Shown: one piece after another, positions 6,795 to 13,432 of the stretch
Layout of the letters: each line of letters opens with the position of its first letter
How positions within the stretch are numbered: position 1 is the stretch's first letter
Assembly (NCBI GenBank): GCA_034433375.1
Contig: DAOUAQ010000267.1
Span: 1-17,487, forward strand
Reading direction: 5' to 3'
Length of the DNA: 17,487 bases
Source: DSWT01 sp034433375
GTDB taxonomy: Bacteria; Chloroflexota; Anaerolineae; B4-G1; SLSP01
The notes under the pieces: model-generated
Databases searched by the model: none
What the model was told of the DNA's origin: nothing
What the model saw: only the letters and a program-made list of their open reading frames with translations
Program-made: the position numbers and the translations under genes

Positions 6795-7604
6795 TCAAGC
6801 AAATTCGCCGCGCAGGTGCAGCGGGAGTTGAGCGGCGATGTGGCGCATCACGATGGCGCTGGTCGCGCGGTCGCGTTCGGCGGGGGATACGGCGACGGGC
6901 GTTTCCAGCGCATAGGCCGCCCCAAACCGCAGACAGAACGCGCCATCAGCCTCGAAGCCACCGACCGGCGTGATGGGCAGCCCCAAACGCGCCAGGTGCG
7001 CGATAAAACGCCCCACACCAGACGGCGGCATCTGCAACACCCCGCCCGGCGCGTCGCTGCCTTCGGGCGCCAGGCCGATGAGCGGGGTGGGCGTCGCGCG
7101 CGCATACGCCAGAACGCGCCGCACGGCTGCGGCGCGCGCCAGAGCATCACCGGGATCAGGCGGCATCGGCGGCATGGACGTGAAGCCGTACACCCGCGCT
7201 ACCCGCCGGAATAGCCAGCGCGTTGCCGGCGTGACCAGATGCGCGCGCAACGGATCGGGATAAGTCCACGCCTCCGTGACGATCCAGTGAACGCCGGCAG
7301 GGCCGCCGGCAGCGACGATGGCGCTGACGCCCAGGGCCAGCCACCACGCGCGAAAAGGCGCGGCGTCGTTCACCTTCTGCCGGGCATAGTGGTTGATCGT
7401 CAACAGGGCCGGCCCGCGCGTGGGGACGTGTTCCGGCCCCAAAACCCGTAAAGGCGGTCGCAGCGCGGCGACACAGCGCTGGGCATCGGCCCCGAAAGAC
7501 CGGCTGTGCTGTATTCCGCGCAACGTGGCCCCCAATAGCCGGGCCACCACCCCAAATGGCATCGCATACGATGGAAATGATTCGTTGCACTGTCTATCGC
7601 TCAT
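6795..7604 (-). CDS. PlsC-like lysophospholipid/1-acylglycerol-3-phosphate acyltransferase, divergent
   Basis: 269 aa from ATG at 7604. The frame is open further upstream, but that part is an off-frame reading of the LOG gene. The start overlaps the last 11 bp of LOG (ATGAGCGATAG), so coupling is likely; there is no good Shine-Dalgarno, and a later ATG at 7562 is possible. Residues 66-81 (ALLTINHYARQKVNDA) correspond to acyltransferase motif I, and LIGLAPEGSDAPGG (175-188) to the (F)PEGTRS motif that binds the glycerol-phosphate backbone. The usual HX4D pair is stretched to H72-X7-D80. The family transfers acyl chains onto lysophospholipids at the membrane; this member is divergent and may use another acceptor. 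It is the last gene of the lysA-fusion/LOG cluster. Confidence 0.68.
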   Translation of the reverse strand: MSDRQCNESFPSYAMPFGVVARLLGATLRGIQHSRSFGADAQRCVAALRPPLRVLGPEHVPTRGPALLTINHYARQKVNDAAPFRAWWLALGVSAIVAAGGPAGVHWIVTEAWTYPDPLRAHLVTPATRWLFRRVARVYGFTSMPPMPPDPGDALARAAAVRRVLAYARATPTPLIGLAPEGSDAPGGVLQMPPSGVGRFIAHLARLGLPITPVGGFEADGAFCLRFGAAYALETPVAVSPAERDRATSAIVMRHIAAQLPLHLRGEFA

Positions 7605-8175
7605 CCGGCGTGAACCATTTACTCGGCGCGACGGTCGGGCGGTAGCTATCCAGGTACGCAAAGATGTCGGGAACATCCGCCGCGACGTGGTAGAGGCCAT
7701 CGAAGGGTTTGGCGAAATGCTCGCGGTAGAAGTGCGCGAAGAGCGCGAGCAGCGGCGCGTAGAAATTGCCCGTGTTGAGCAGAACGACGGGCTTGGTATG
7801 GGTGCGCAGTTGGCGCAGGGTGAGGATTTCGAGCAGTTCCTCCAACGTCCCGAAGCCGCCCGGCAGCGCGACGAAGGCGTCGGCGCGCGCCTCCATCTGC
7901 GCTTTGCGCTCGCGCAAATCTTGTGTGAGGATGAGTTCGTCGGCGGCCTCGTAGGCAATGCCGCGTTCGCGGAAAGCGTGCGGGATGACGCCTACCACCC
8001 GTCCCCCGCCGGCGTGGACGGCTTGCGCCAACGCGCCCATCAACCCCAGATTCGCGCCGCCGTAGACGAGCGCATCGCCCCGTGCGGCGATTTGCGCGCC
8101 CAGCTCGCGCGCCGCCGCGAGGTAGACCGGCGCGACGGCGTCGCTGGATGAACAGTAAACGCAAATCGTCTGCAT
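7594..8175 (-). CDS. LOG family protein (cytokinin-riboside 5'-monophosphate phosphoribohydrolase-like)
   Basis: 193 aa, ATG at 8175, 4 bp after the stop of the upstream fusion gene (TGA-GGCG-ATG), with GGAG/GAGG overlapping that junction. Residues 1-10 give the Rossmann-like first strand (ICVYCSSS). YGGANLGLMGA (38-48) is the nucleotide-binding loop. RERKAQME (88-95) and PGGFGTLEE (105-113) are the LOG signature, including the catalytic Arg/Glu pair. Such enzymes split nucleoside 5'-monophosphates into a free base and ribose 5-phosphate. Older annotations call this family lysine decarboxylase because of a PGGxGTxxE resemblance, which is not supported. Its neighbour carries a nucleoside phosphorylase domain, so both may act in nucleoside or nucleotide breakdown. 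Confidence 0.93.
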   Translation of the reverse strand: MQTICVYCSSSDAVAPVYLAAARELGAQIAARGDALVYGGANLGLMGALAQAVHAGGGRVVGVIPHAFRERGIAYEAADELILTQDLRERKAQMEARADAFVALPGGFGTLEELLEILTLRQLRTHTKPVVLLNTGNFYAPLLALFAHFYREHFAKPFDGLYHVAADVPDIFAYLDSYRPTVAPSKWFTPDER

Positions 8176-8179
8176 CGCC

Positions 8180-10156
8180 TCATAGCTCCAGGCAGGCTTC
8201 CGCCGCCAGCCAGAAGAGCTTCTCGCGCACCGAGCCGCGATTCACCCAGTCGCGGTGATCCCACGCCTCGCCGCCGAGATCGTCCCCGCCGTAGAGCATC
8301 TGCCCAAAACGCACATCGCGGAAGCGCGCCACGGCGAAGAACGCCGCCGCCTCCATCTCCACCGTCAGGCAGCCCTCCTCGCGGCGCCGGCGCACCCTGT
8401 CGGGCGTCTCGCGGTAGAAGGCGTCAGTCGTCCACGTTTTGCCGGCGACGTAGGGCAGCTTGTGCCGCTCCAGCACGCGCTCAATGGCGGCGACGGCTGC
8501 GGGGGACGGTTGCACCTCGCGGGCGGGCGGCAGGTAGTGGTACGAGACGCCCTCATCCCGCACCGCCGCTGTGGGGACGACGATGTGCCCGACCGCGATC
8601 TCGCTATCCAGCACCCCGGCTCCGCCGCAGGCGATGAACGCCCGGCAGCCGCGCGCGATGATTTCCTCCAACAATCCCGCCGCCAGCGGCGCGCCGATGC
8701 CGGGATGGAAGAACGCCACCCGTCGGCCGTCCACGTCAATCTCGTAGAGCGGATGGCGACCGATCTCCGAGTGCCCGTCAATGATGTGTCTGGCGCGCCC
8801 CGATTCCACCAGCTCGTTGATGACGTCCTGGAAGAAGCAGATGACGCAGTGTTCGGGCACGTTGTGGCGGGGGACAAGCCGGCTCGGCTCAATGATTGCT
8901 TCACGGGTGGGATCGAATTCCAAAATAGGATAGTCCAGGAGGTCGTCGAAGGTTTCGGCGCGGCGGATTTGGAGCAGGCGGTCGCCGTCCACCAGGTATT
9001 CGGCGGGGCGCGTGCGCAGGTTGTAATTTGAACTCAGCGCGTAACCGTAGGCGCCGGCGTCGTAGACGACCAGCCCGGCGTCTTCGGGCGGCGTGGGCAG
9101 AGCGCGCGCCTTGCCCAGGAAATCAGCGGATTCACAGACCGGCCCCACGATGTCGAACGTCTGCGCCTCTCCGCTCACCGGTTCGATAAATCCGATGTGG
9201 TGGTACGCTCCGTACAGGCTCGGACGGATCAATTCCGCCATACTGCCGTCGGTGACGATGAAGTGCTTGTCGCCGTTGGCCTTGACGCCGAGCACCCGGC
9301 CAATCAACGCCCCGGTGTTGCCGACGATGCTGCGCCCCGGTTCGACGATCAAGGTTACATCGTCGGGCAGCAGCCCGCGCAGCACGCCGATCAGATCGGA
9401 CGGCGTTGGATATGCGCCCGCGCGTTCGTAATCAATGCCCAGGCCGCCGCCCAGGTTGAGGTAACGCACGGCGAAGCCACGCGCGCGTGTGGCGACGAAG
9501 AGATCGCTCATCAAGGCCGCCGCATCGTGGAAGACCCGCACATCCTTGATCGTCGAACCGAGATGGCAGTGCAGGCCGACCAGGCGCACCAGGGGCGTTT
9601 GCTGCAACTGTTCCAGGAACCACGCGAGTCGCTCGGCGCGGATGCCGAACTTGGAGTCGCGCATTCCCGTGGCGACGTAAGGGTGTACGTCGGGGCGAAT
9701 GTCCGGGTTGACGCGCAGCAGCACATCCACCGGCTTGTGCGCCGATTGCGCGGCCTGGGCGATGTGCGCCAGGTCGAACTCGCTGTCAATGTTGACCATG
9801 ACGCCGTGCTGCACCGCGAGCGCCAGCTCGTCGCGGCGCTTGCCGTTCCCGTTGAGGAGCATGTCGCCAGGAGCGAAACCGGCGCGGAGCGCCATCCGCA
9901 ATTCATTGCCGCTCACCAGTGTGGCGGCGCTGCCCAATTCACGCAGCATTTTGAGGAGGGTCAGGTTGCCGTTCGCTTTGACCGCGTAGAAGATGCGCGC
10001 CGGTATCCCCGCCAGCGCGGCGACGTAAGCGGCGAAGTTTTCCCGCAACTGCGCCGCGCTGTAGAGGTAGAAAGGGCTATCCTGCACACGTTCCTGGATG
10101 TCTTTGACTCTAAGCTGTTCACAATACAGATAATCATCGCAAATACGAAAATGCAT
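8180..10156 (-). CDS. fusion of LysA-type PLP decarboxylase and nucleoside phosphorylase
   Basis: 658 aa, ATG at 10156 with AGGAG about 9 nt upstream. Residues 1-408 are a full diaminopimelate-decarboxylase-type fold III PLP enzyme: YAVKAN with the PLP lysine K60, LHCHLGS (195-201), LNLGGGLG (233-240), EPGRS (272-276), the interface motif CESADFLG (341-348), and YDAGAYGYALSSNYN (365-379). This class removes CO2 from meso-DAP to give lysine. Residues about 409-658 are a nucleoside phosphorylase/uridine phosphorylase domain: FFHPGIGAPLAAGLLEE (482-498), ACGGAGVLD (509-517), RDEGVSYHYL (533-542) and TVEMEAAA (598-605). That class splits nucleosides with phosphate. The junction is tight, with the decarboxylase end (ETFDDLLD) running straight into PILEFDP. 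I know of no standard enzyme of this layout. A one-base error joining two genes is the main alternative. Confidence 0.85.
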   Translation of the reverse strand: MHFRICDDYLYCEQLRVKDIQERVQDSPFYLYSAAQLRENFAAYVAALAGIPARIFYAVKANGNLTLLKMLRELGSAATLVSGNELRMALRAGFAPGDMLLNGNGKRRDELALAVQHGVMVNIDSEFDLAHIAQAAQSAHKPVDVLLRVNPDIRPDVHPYVATGMRDSKFGIRAERLAWFLEQLQQTPLVRLVGLHCHLGSTIKDVRVFHDAAALMSDLFVATRARGFAVRYLNLGGGLGIDYERAGAYPTPSDLIGVLRGLLPDDVTLIVEPGRSIVGNTGALIGRVLGVKANGDKHFIVTDGSMAELIRPSLYGAYHHIGFIEPVSGEAQTFDIVGPVCESADFLGKARALPTPPEDAGLVVYDAGAYGYALSSNYNLRTRPAEYLVDGDRLLQIRRAETFDDLLDYPILEFDPTREAIIEPSRLVPRHNVPEHCVICFFQDVINELVESGRARHIIDGHSEIGRHPLYEIDVDGRRVAFFHPGIGAPLAAGLLEEIIARGCRAFIACGGAGVLDSEIAVGHIVVPTAAVRDEGVSYHYLPPAREVQPSPAAVAAIERVLERHKLPYVAGKTWTTDAFYRETPDRVRRRREEGCLTVEMEAAAFFAVARFRDVRFGQMLYGGDDLGGEAWDHRDWVNRGSVREKLFWLAAEACLEL

Positions 10157-10190
10157 AGGTAAATTCTCCTGAAAAAAAGCTACTTTTTAC

Positions 10191-10215
10191 CGCCAAGACG
10201 CCAGGTTCGCCAAGA
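10191..10215. repeat. short CGCCAAGA repeat
   Basis: CGCCAAGA (10191-10198), CGCCAGGTT (10199-10207) and CGCCAAGA (10208-10215) stand in tandem in the 83 bp gap between rlmN and the fusion gene. A weak A/T stem, AAAAAG-cta-CTTTTT, lies just before it at about 10183-10188. It resembles the other short tandem arrays in the window but has only three units. Confidence 0.6.
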
Positions 10216-10239
10216 AAATCAAATACCTGATGAATAATT

Positions 10240-11295
10240 TCAATTCGATAAAGATTGTTCTTCCAACAATGAACGCTGGCGCAGTTGCCCGCAGGCCGCC
10301 GCAATCGGCGCGCCACGGCGCTGGCGCATGGTGTGCGGGATGCCGGCGCGATCCAGGACGGCGGTAAAGGCGTCCACGGCCTCCGGCGTTGCGGGCTGCG
10401 CGGCGTAATCTGGCGTGGGGTTCAACTGGATCAGGTTGACGTGGACGGGGATGCCGGCAAAGCGCGCGACCAGCGCCTCGGCCTGTGCGCGCGTGGCGTT
10501 GACGCCGTCAATCATCACCCATTCCAGCATCACACGGTGTTGGGTGATGGCGGTGTATGTTTTGAGCGCGTCGCACAGCGCATCCAGGGGATAGCGCCGG
10601 TTGATGGGCAGGAGCGTATCGCGGACAGGATCGGTGGCGGCGTGCAGCGAGACGGCCAGGTTGATGCGCAGTGGCTCTTCGGCCAGCCGTACGATACCAG
10701 GGACAATCCCCACCGTGCTCAGCGTGATGCGCCGCTCCACAAAACCCATCCCGCGCGGATCGCACACGCGGTGGAGCGCATCCAGCGTGTTGTCGTAGTT
10801 GAGCAACGGCTCGCCCATCCCCATCAGCACGAAGTTGGTGAGCGTGTTCCCCGTCTCCGCTAAAACCCGTTGCGCGTGGAGCACTTGCGCGACGATCTCG
10901 GCGGCGCTGAGCTGCCGCACAAAGCCCATCTGCCCGGTGGCGCAGAAACGACAATCGCATGTGCAGCCGACCTGTGTGGAGATGCACGCGCTGTGCCGGT
11001 GACGGTAGCGCATGATGACGACCTCCACGCGCTCGCCGTCGGCCAGTTGCAGGAGATCCTTGCGCGTCGAGCCGTCGGCGGCGATCTGGGAATCTACGAC
11101 GGGTGGAAGTTCCAGCGTCGTCTCGGCGCGGAGGCGCGTTTGTAAGGTCTGGGGAAGGGCGGTAGGCAACCCGGTGAAATCGGCAGGGGATTGGCGGTAA
11201 AGCCACTTCCATACTGTGCGCGCGTGGGTAGAGGGGACGCCCCACGTCATGAACAACGCCTCAAGCGCAGCAGAATCAAGATCGTACAGGTTCAT
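10240..11295 (-). CDS. rlmN: 23S rRNA (adenine-2503-C2)-methyltransferase RlmN
   Basis: 351 aa, ATG at 11295. Radical-SAM enzyme that methylates C2 of A2503 in 23S rRNA (and A37 of some tRNAs in related enzymes). The CX3CX2C cluster is C111-TCD-C115-RF-C118, inside the pattern STQVGCTCDCRFCATGQMGF. The loop MGMGEP (158-163) and SLHA (216-219) are family hallmarks. The second essential cysteine is C335 in the C-terminal AAACGQL. E91 in VEVVI is also the expected conserved glutamate. The N-terminal NLYDLDSAALEALFMTWG helix supports the start, yet no Shine-Dalgarno precedes it: the minus strand reads CCACCCTCCT before the ATG. A 50 bp palindromic element ends 11 bp upstream and may have displaced the native leader. 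Confidence 0.96.
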   Translation of the reverse strand: MNLYDLDSAALEALFMTWGVPSTHARTVWKWLYRQSPADFTGLPTALPQTLQTRLRAETTLELPPVVDSQIAADGSTRKDLLQLADGERVEVVIMRYRHRHSACISTQVGCTCDCRFCATGQMGFVRQLSAAEIVAQVLHAQRVLAETGNTLTNFVLMGMGEPLLNYDNTLDALHRVCDPRGMGFVERRITLSTVGIVPGIVRLAEEPLRINLAVSLHAATDPVRDTLLPINRRYPLDALCDALKTYTAITQHRVMLEWVMIDGVNATRAQAEALVARFAGIPVHVNLIQLNPTPDYAAQPATPEAVDAFTAVLDRAGIPHTMRQRRGAPIAAACGQLRQRSLLEEQSLSN

Positions 11296-11306
11296 AGGAG
11301 GGTGGG

Positions 11307-11356
11307 GTAGTGACGACTTTAGTCGTTTATAAGAAAGCGACTGAAGTCGCCACTAC
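11307..11356. repeat. 50 bp palindromic MITE/REP-like element
   Basis: The element begins GTAGTG and ends CACTAC. The left half, GTAGTGACGACTTTAGTCG, mirrors the right half with only single-base differences (the inverse of CGACTGAAGTCGCCACTAC). Each half also holds its own small palindrome (CGACTTTAGTCG and CGACTGAAGTCG), and the centre is TTTATAAGAAAG. It lies 11 bp upstream of the rlmN start. No transposase gene is present, so it may be a non-autonomous repeat. Confidence 0.75.
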
Positions 11357-11369
11357 GCATATACAGACA

Positions 11370-11410
11370 ATCAGGTGCAACGCAACTTTGTGCAGCGCGC
11401 TGCACCTGAT
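11370..11410. repeat. inverted repeat between LysM gene and rlmN
   Basis: Arms ATCAGGTGCA (11370-11379) and TGCACCTGAT (11401-11410) are perfect 10 bp complements around a 21 nt loop that holds a further GCGCGC palindrome. It stands just past the end of the LysM gene on the minus strand but is not followed by a T-tract, so it could be a rho-dependent or repeat-type hairpin. Confidence 0.6.
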
Positions 11411-11421
11411 CCGATGCGGGT

Positions 11422-11886
11422 TTATGGACTGGGGATGCACAACACATCGCCAACGCGAATGTAGTTCAGGTTCAAAATCCCGTTACACTCGGCGATGCGC
11501 CACATGTTCACACCGGATCTGAGTGAAATCCGGTAGAGATTGTCGCCGGTCACGATGGTGTAATAGTACGCGCAAGCGCATGATGGCGGCTGAGGCACCA
11601 CCGGGTCCTGGCGCGCGCACACCGGGCCGGGCGGTAACAAGGCCGGCACATTCGGGATGGCGAGCACCTGGCCGGGGTAAATCCAGCCGGGATACGAAAC
11701 CAGGTTATAGTTGATGATCGCAATGGGGCTGACACCATACGCGCGGGCGATGCAGTAGATCGTCTCACCCGACCTGACGACATGGTTGACGATGATGCCA
11801 CTCGCGGCAGGTTGGGCAAACGCAGGCGCGCTGGAAACCAGCAACAACCCTAGAACAAGCAACAACACCAGAAATACTCTACGCAT
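11422..11886 (-). CDS. secreted double-LysM protein
   Basis: 154 aa from ATG at 11886, chosen because AGGAGGT (11892-11898) stands 5 nt upstream; an in-frame TTG at 11907 is upstream of that site. Residues 1-24 are a Sec signal peptide ending APAFA. Two LysM domains follow: about 34-78 (VVRSGETIYCIARAYGV ... YPGQVLAIP) and about 108-152 (YTIVTGDNLYRISLRSGV ... IRVGDVLCIP), joined by a Pro-rich linker. LysM domains bind N-acetylglucosamine-containing glycans such as peptidoglycan. Six cysteines (45, 90, 103, 105, 134, 150) remain in the mature part and may form disulfides outside the membrane. No catalytic domain is present, so a binding or anchoring role is likely. Confidence 0.9.
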   Translation of the reverse strand: MRRVFLVLLLVLGLLLVSSAPAFAQPAASGIIVNHVVRSGETIYCIARAYGVSPIAIINYNLVSYPGWIYPGQVLAIPNVPALLPPGPVCARQDPVVPQPPSCACAYYYTIVTGDNLYRISLRSGVNMWRIAECNGILNLNYIRVGDVLCIPSP

Positions 11887-11891
11887 GGAAC

Positions 11892-11898
11892 ACCTCCT
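11892..11898 (-). promoter_or_regulatory. Shine-Dalgarno deciding the LysM start
   Basis: The minus strand reads AGGAGGT, 5 nt before the ATG at 11886. This is a near-perfect anti-16S match and rules in favour of this start. Confidence 0.85.
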
Positions 11899-12205
11899 GT
11901 GAAACAAAATCCACTTAACGAAGCTCTGTTGACGCTCGAGGTGACCGGCCTCTTACGTTGATTCCGGAGTCTGCCAGACGCCACACCACAACCGGCGCTG
12001 CGCCAGGGTTTTCTTGTCGTTTGACCTCCTCTACCGGTGCGAACATGAAGAATCGCTGTAAGGAGCGACCAACACTGACCTTAGCTATGAACTCAAACCG
12101 CCTCAAGAGAAGCAATTATATTTTCTCATGAAATACCGGGTTCGTCAATATCATAATGTGTAAGCGTGCGTTTCAACTGAGTTAAACCGGTGTAATGCTC
12201 ATTCC
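11899..12205. other. gene-poor intergenic stretch upstream of the LysM gene
   Basis: No convincing gene. It contains a perfect minus-strand TATAAT at 12115-12120 without a -35 at normal distance (a TTGACG lies 23 nt away), which could be the LysM promoter with a leader over 200 nt long. It also holds a short copy of the URO-D gene's tail near 12126-12155. A 66-codon minus-strand frame from TTG at 12115 has no family resemblance and is not called. Confidence 0.5.
12126..12155 (-). pseudogene. short relic resembling the C-terminal end of the URO-D gene
   Basis: The minus strand encodes YDIDEPGIS and then TGA. The neighbouring full gene encodes YDIDEPDIPW at 12251-12280. At the DNA level GGTTCGTCAAT(A/G)TCATA matches 16 of 17 bases (12139-12155 against 12264-12280). 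It could be a decayed second copy or a small local duplication. Confidence 0.4.
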
Positions 12206-13261
12206 TCAACCGTAAACCTGAACCGCTTCCAGGAAAGCGACGATGTTTTTCCAGGGAATGTCAGGTTCGTCAATGTCATACGCTGGAGATAGGATGAGGC
12301 CCGCGCGGCCCAGTGCGGCAATCCGCTGGCGAACTTCCTGGCGAATGTAGTCGGGCGTGGCGAAACTGAACGTTGTTTGCCGCCCGATTGTTCCCCACAA
12401 AGCTAACCGGGCGCCGAACTGCCTGCGAATCTGCGCCGCATCCATGTGGTCAGGCTGAAGCGGATTGATCGCATTGACCCCAATCTCGATCAAGTCGGCG
12501 ATAATCGGCTCAAAATAGCCATCGCTGTGAAAAACGACGCGAATGGCCGGGTTAATCGCGCGGGCAGCCTGGATGATGGCGGCCATGCGCTCCTTGAAGA
12601 ACGCCCGCCAGGTCTCCGGCCCGATCATCATGGACCCTGGCATCCCCACGTCATCGGCGAGGGAGAGCACGTCAATGCCGGCGCGCGCCAGGGTTGCGGC
12701 GTTGCGACAGGCGAACGTTGTCAGGCGGTCAAGCAGGAAGTGCGCCCAAGCGGGCCGTTCCACCATATCCAGCAGAAAGTTTTCCAGGCCCCGCAGCCGC
12801 CAGGCCGACTCAAACAGCTCGCCGCCCAGATGCGGCAGGCTTCCCCCGACGGCCAAACCGCGCGCGTGACAATGCGCCACTTCCTCCGCCAGCCCCGCAA
12901 CTTGATACGGCGTGCTGACATCGGGAAAGGGGAAGTTTTGCAGTTCATCTAGCGTTTGCGCGCGGGCGAGGGGGTTGCGGCGCTCGGGATCATACGGCTG
13001 GTAGTTCCACCGGGCATACGTGGCGACTTGTTCCAGCGTCCCCAGGCGCGTGTCCGGCGAAAAAGGCCGCCCGACCTGACGCAGTGTCTCGTCCTCCGGT
13101 GAGGGCGGGAACCGGACAAACTCCACGTCAACGGCCACGGCTTGCGCTTGCTCCGGCGGTAGCAGCGACGCGAGTGTGACGCGCGAAAACCCAAGCGCGC
13201 AGGGCACACGATCCGGTTCCCCGCCATCCAACGCTGTCAATACCCGTGCGCGAGCGTCCAT
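12206..13261 (-). CDS. uroporphyrinogen decarboxylase (URO-D) superfamily protein
   Basis: 351 aa from ATG at 13261, chosen because GAGG (13267-13270) stands 5 nt upstream; the frame also has a GTG two codons earlier. Residues 2-20 carry the superfamily opening (DARARVLTALDGGEPDRVP). The barrel has the late strands GIDVLSLADDVG (residues about 196-207), VVFHSDGYFEP (about 243-253) and INPLQP (about 266-271), ending LSPAYDIDEPDIPW. This layout fits the URO-D/MtaA-like superfamily, which includes heme enzymes and cobamide methyltransferases. The zinc-binding HxC expected in methyltransferases is HSD here, and heme-type catalytic motifs are absent, so function is unknown. Such proteins recur beside sugar-degradation genes, which suits the hydrolase upstream. 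A terminator separates the two. Confidence 0.85.
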   Translation of the reverse strand: MDARARVLTALDGGEPDRVPCALGFSRVTLASLLPPEQAQAVAVDVEFVRFPPSPEDETLRQVGRPFSPDTRLGTLEQVATYARWNYQPYDPERRNPLARAQTLDELQNFPFPDVSTPYQVAGLAEEVAHCHARGLAVGGSLPHLGGELFESAWRLRGLENFLLDMVERPAWAHFLLDRLTTFACRNAATLARAGIDVLSLADDVGMPGSMMIGPETWRAFFKERMAAIIQAARAINPAIRVVFHSDGYFEPIIADLIEIGVNAINPLQPDHMDAAQIRRQFGARLALWGTIGRQTTFSFATPDYIRQEVRQRIAALGRAGLILSPAYDIDEPDIPWKNIVAFLEAVQVYG

Positions 13262-13266
13262 CGTCA

Positions 13267-13270
13267 CCTC
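13267..13270 (-). promoter_or_regulatory. Shine-Dalgarno deciding the URO-D-like start
   Basis: The minus strand reads GAGG, 5 nt before ATG 13261. The alternative GTG at 13267 would overlap this site. Confidence 0.7.
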
Positions 13271-13302
13271 AAGGAGATTAAAACGTAAAAGTAAGCGTCC
13301 GT

Positions 13303-13328
13303 AAAAACATAGCTTCCTGAAAGCTATG
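13303..13328 (-). terminator. candidate rho-independent terminator after the hydrolase gene
   Basis: On the minus strand CATAGCTT-TCAGG-AAGCTATG forms an 8 bp perfect stem with a 5 nt loop, followed directly by TTTTT. It lies about 105 bp beyond the hydrolase stop and about 42 bp before the URO-D-like start, so it would end the kinase-hydrolase transcript. The stem is only modestly GC-rich. Confidence 0.6.
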
Positions 13329-13387
13329 GCCGGTCTCCGACCGCGCCACAGCAGACTTGGGCATACGCCGGCACGGTCAGAGACGGC
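13329..13387. repeat. inverted repeat pair flanking a 30 bp spacer
   Basis: GCCGGTCTCCGACCG (13329-13343) is nearly the reverse complement of CGGTCAGAGACGGC (13374-13387), with one gap and one mismatch. The left arm is itself a small palindrome (CGGTC-tcc-GACCG). Together with the adjoining hairpin this makes a roughly 85 bp structured block in the 165 bp gap. Confidence 0.6.
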
Positions 13388-13432
13388 ACGAGCAAGAAAG
13401 GGTGTATCTTATTATTAGTTTTACGCATGACT

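Noticed and set aside
7605..7958. N-terminal extension of the acyltransferase frame (118 extra residues)
   Set aside because: It is the off-frame shadow of the LOG gene, rich in Arg/Ser with no fold resemblance. The real start is taken at 7604.
7594..8175. lysine decarboxylase partner of the LysA domain
   Set aside because: The PGGFGTLEE pattern marks a LOG phosphoribohydrolase; the lysine decarboxylase label is an old misannotation.
9197..10162. 321-codon plus-strand frame
   Set aside because: Lies opposite the LysA domain with intact PLP motifs; Val/Arg/Asp/His-rich shadow.
11915..12115. 66-codon minus-strand frame from TTG
   Set aside because: No Shine-Dalgarno, rare start, no family resemblance; may be chance coding in a leader region.
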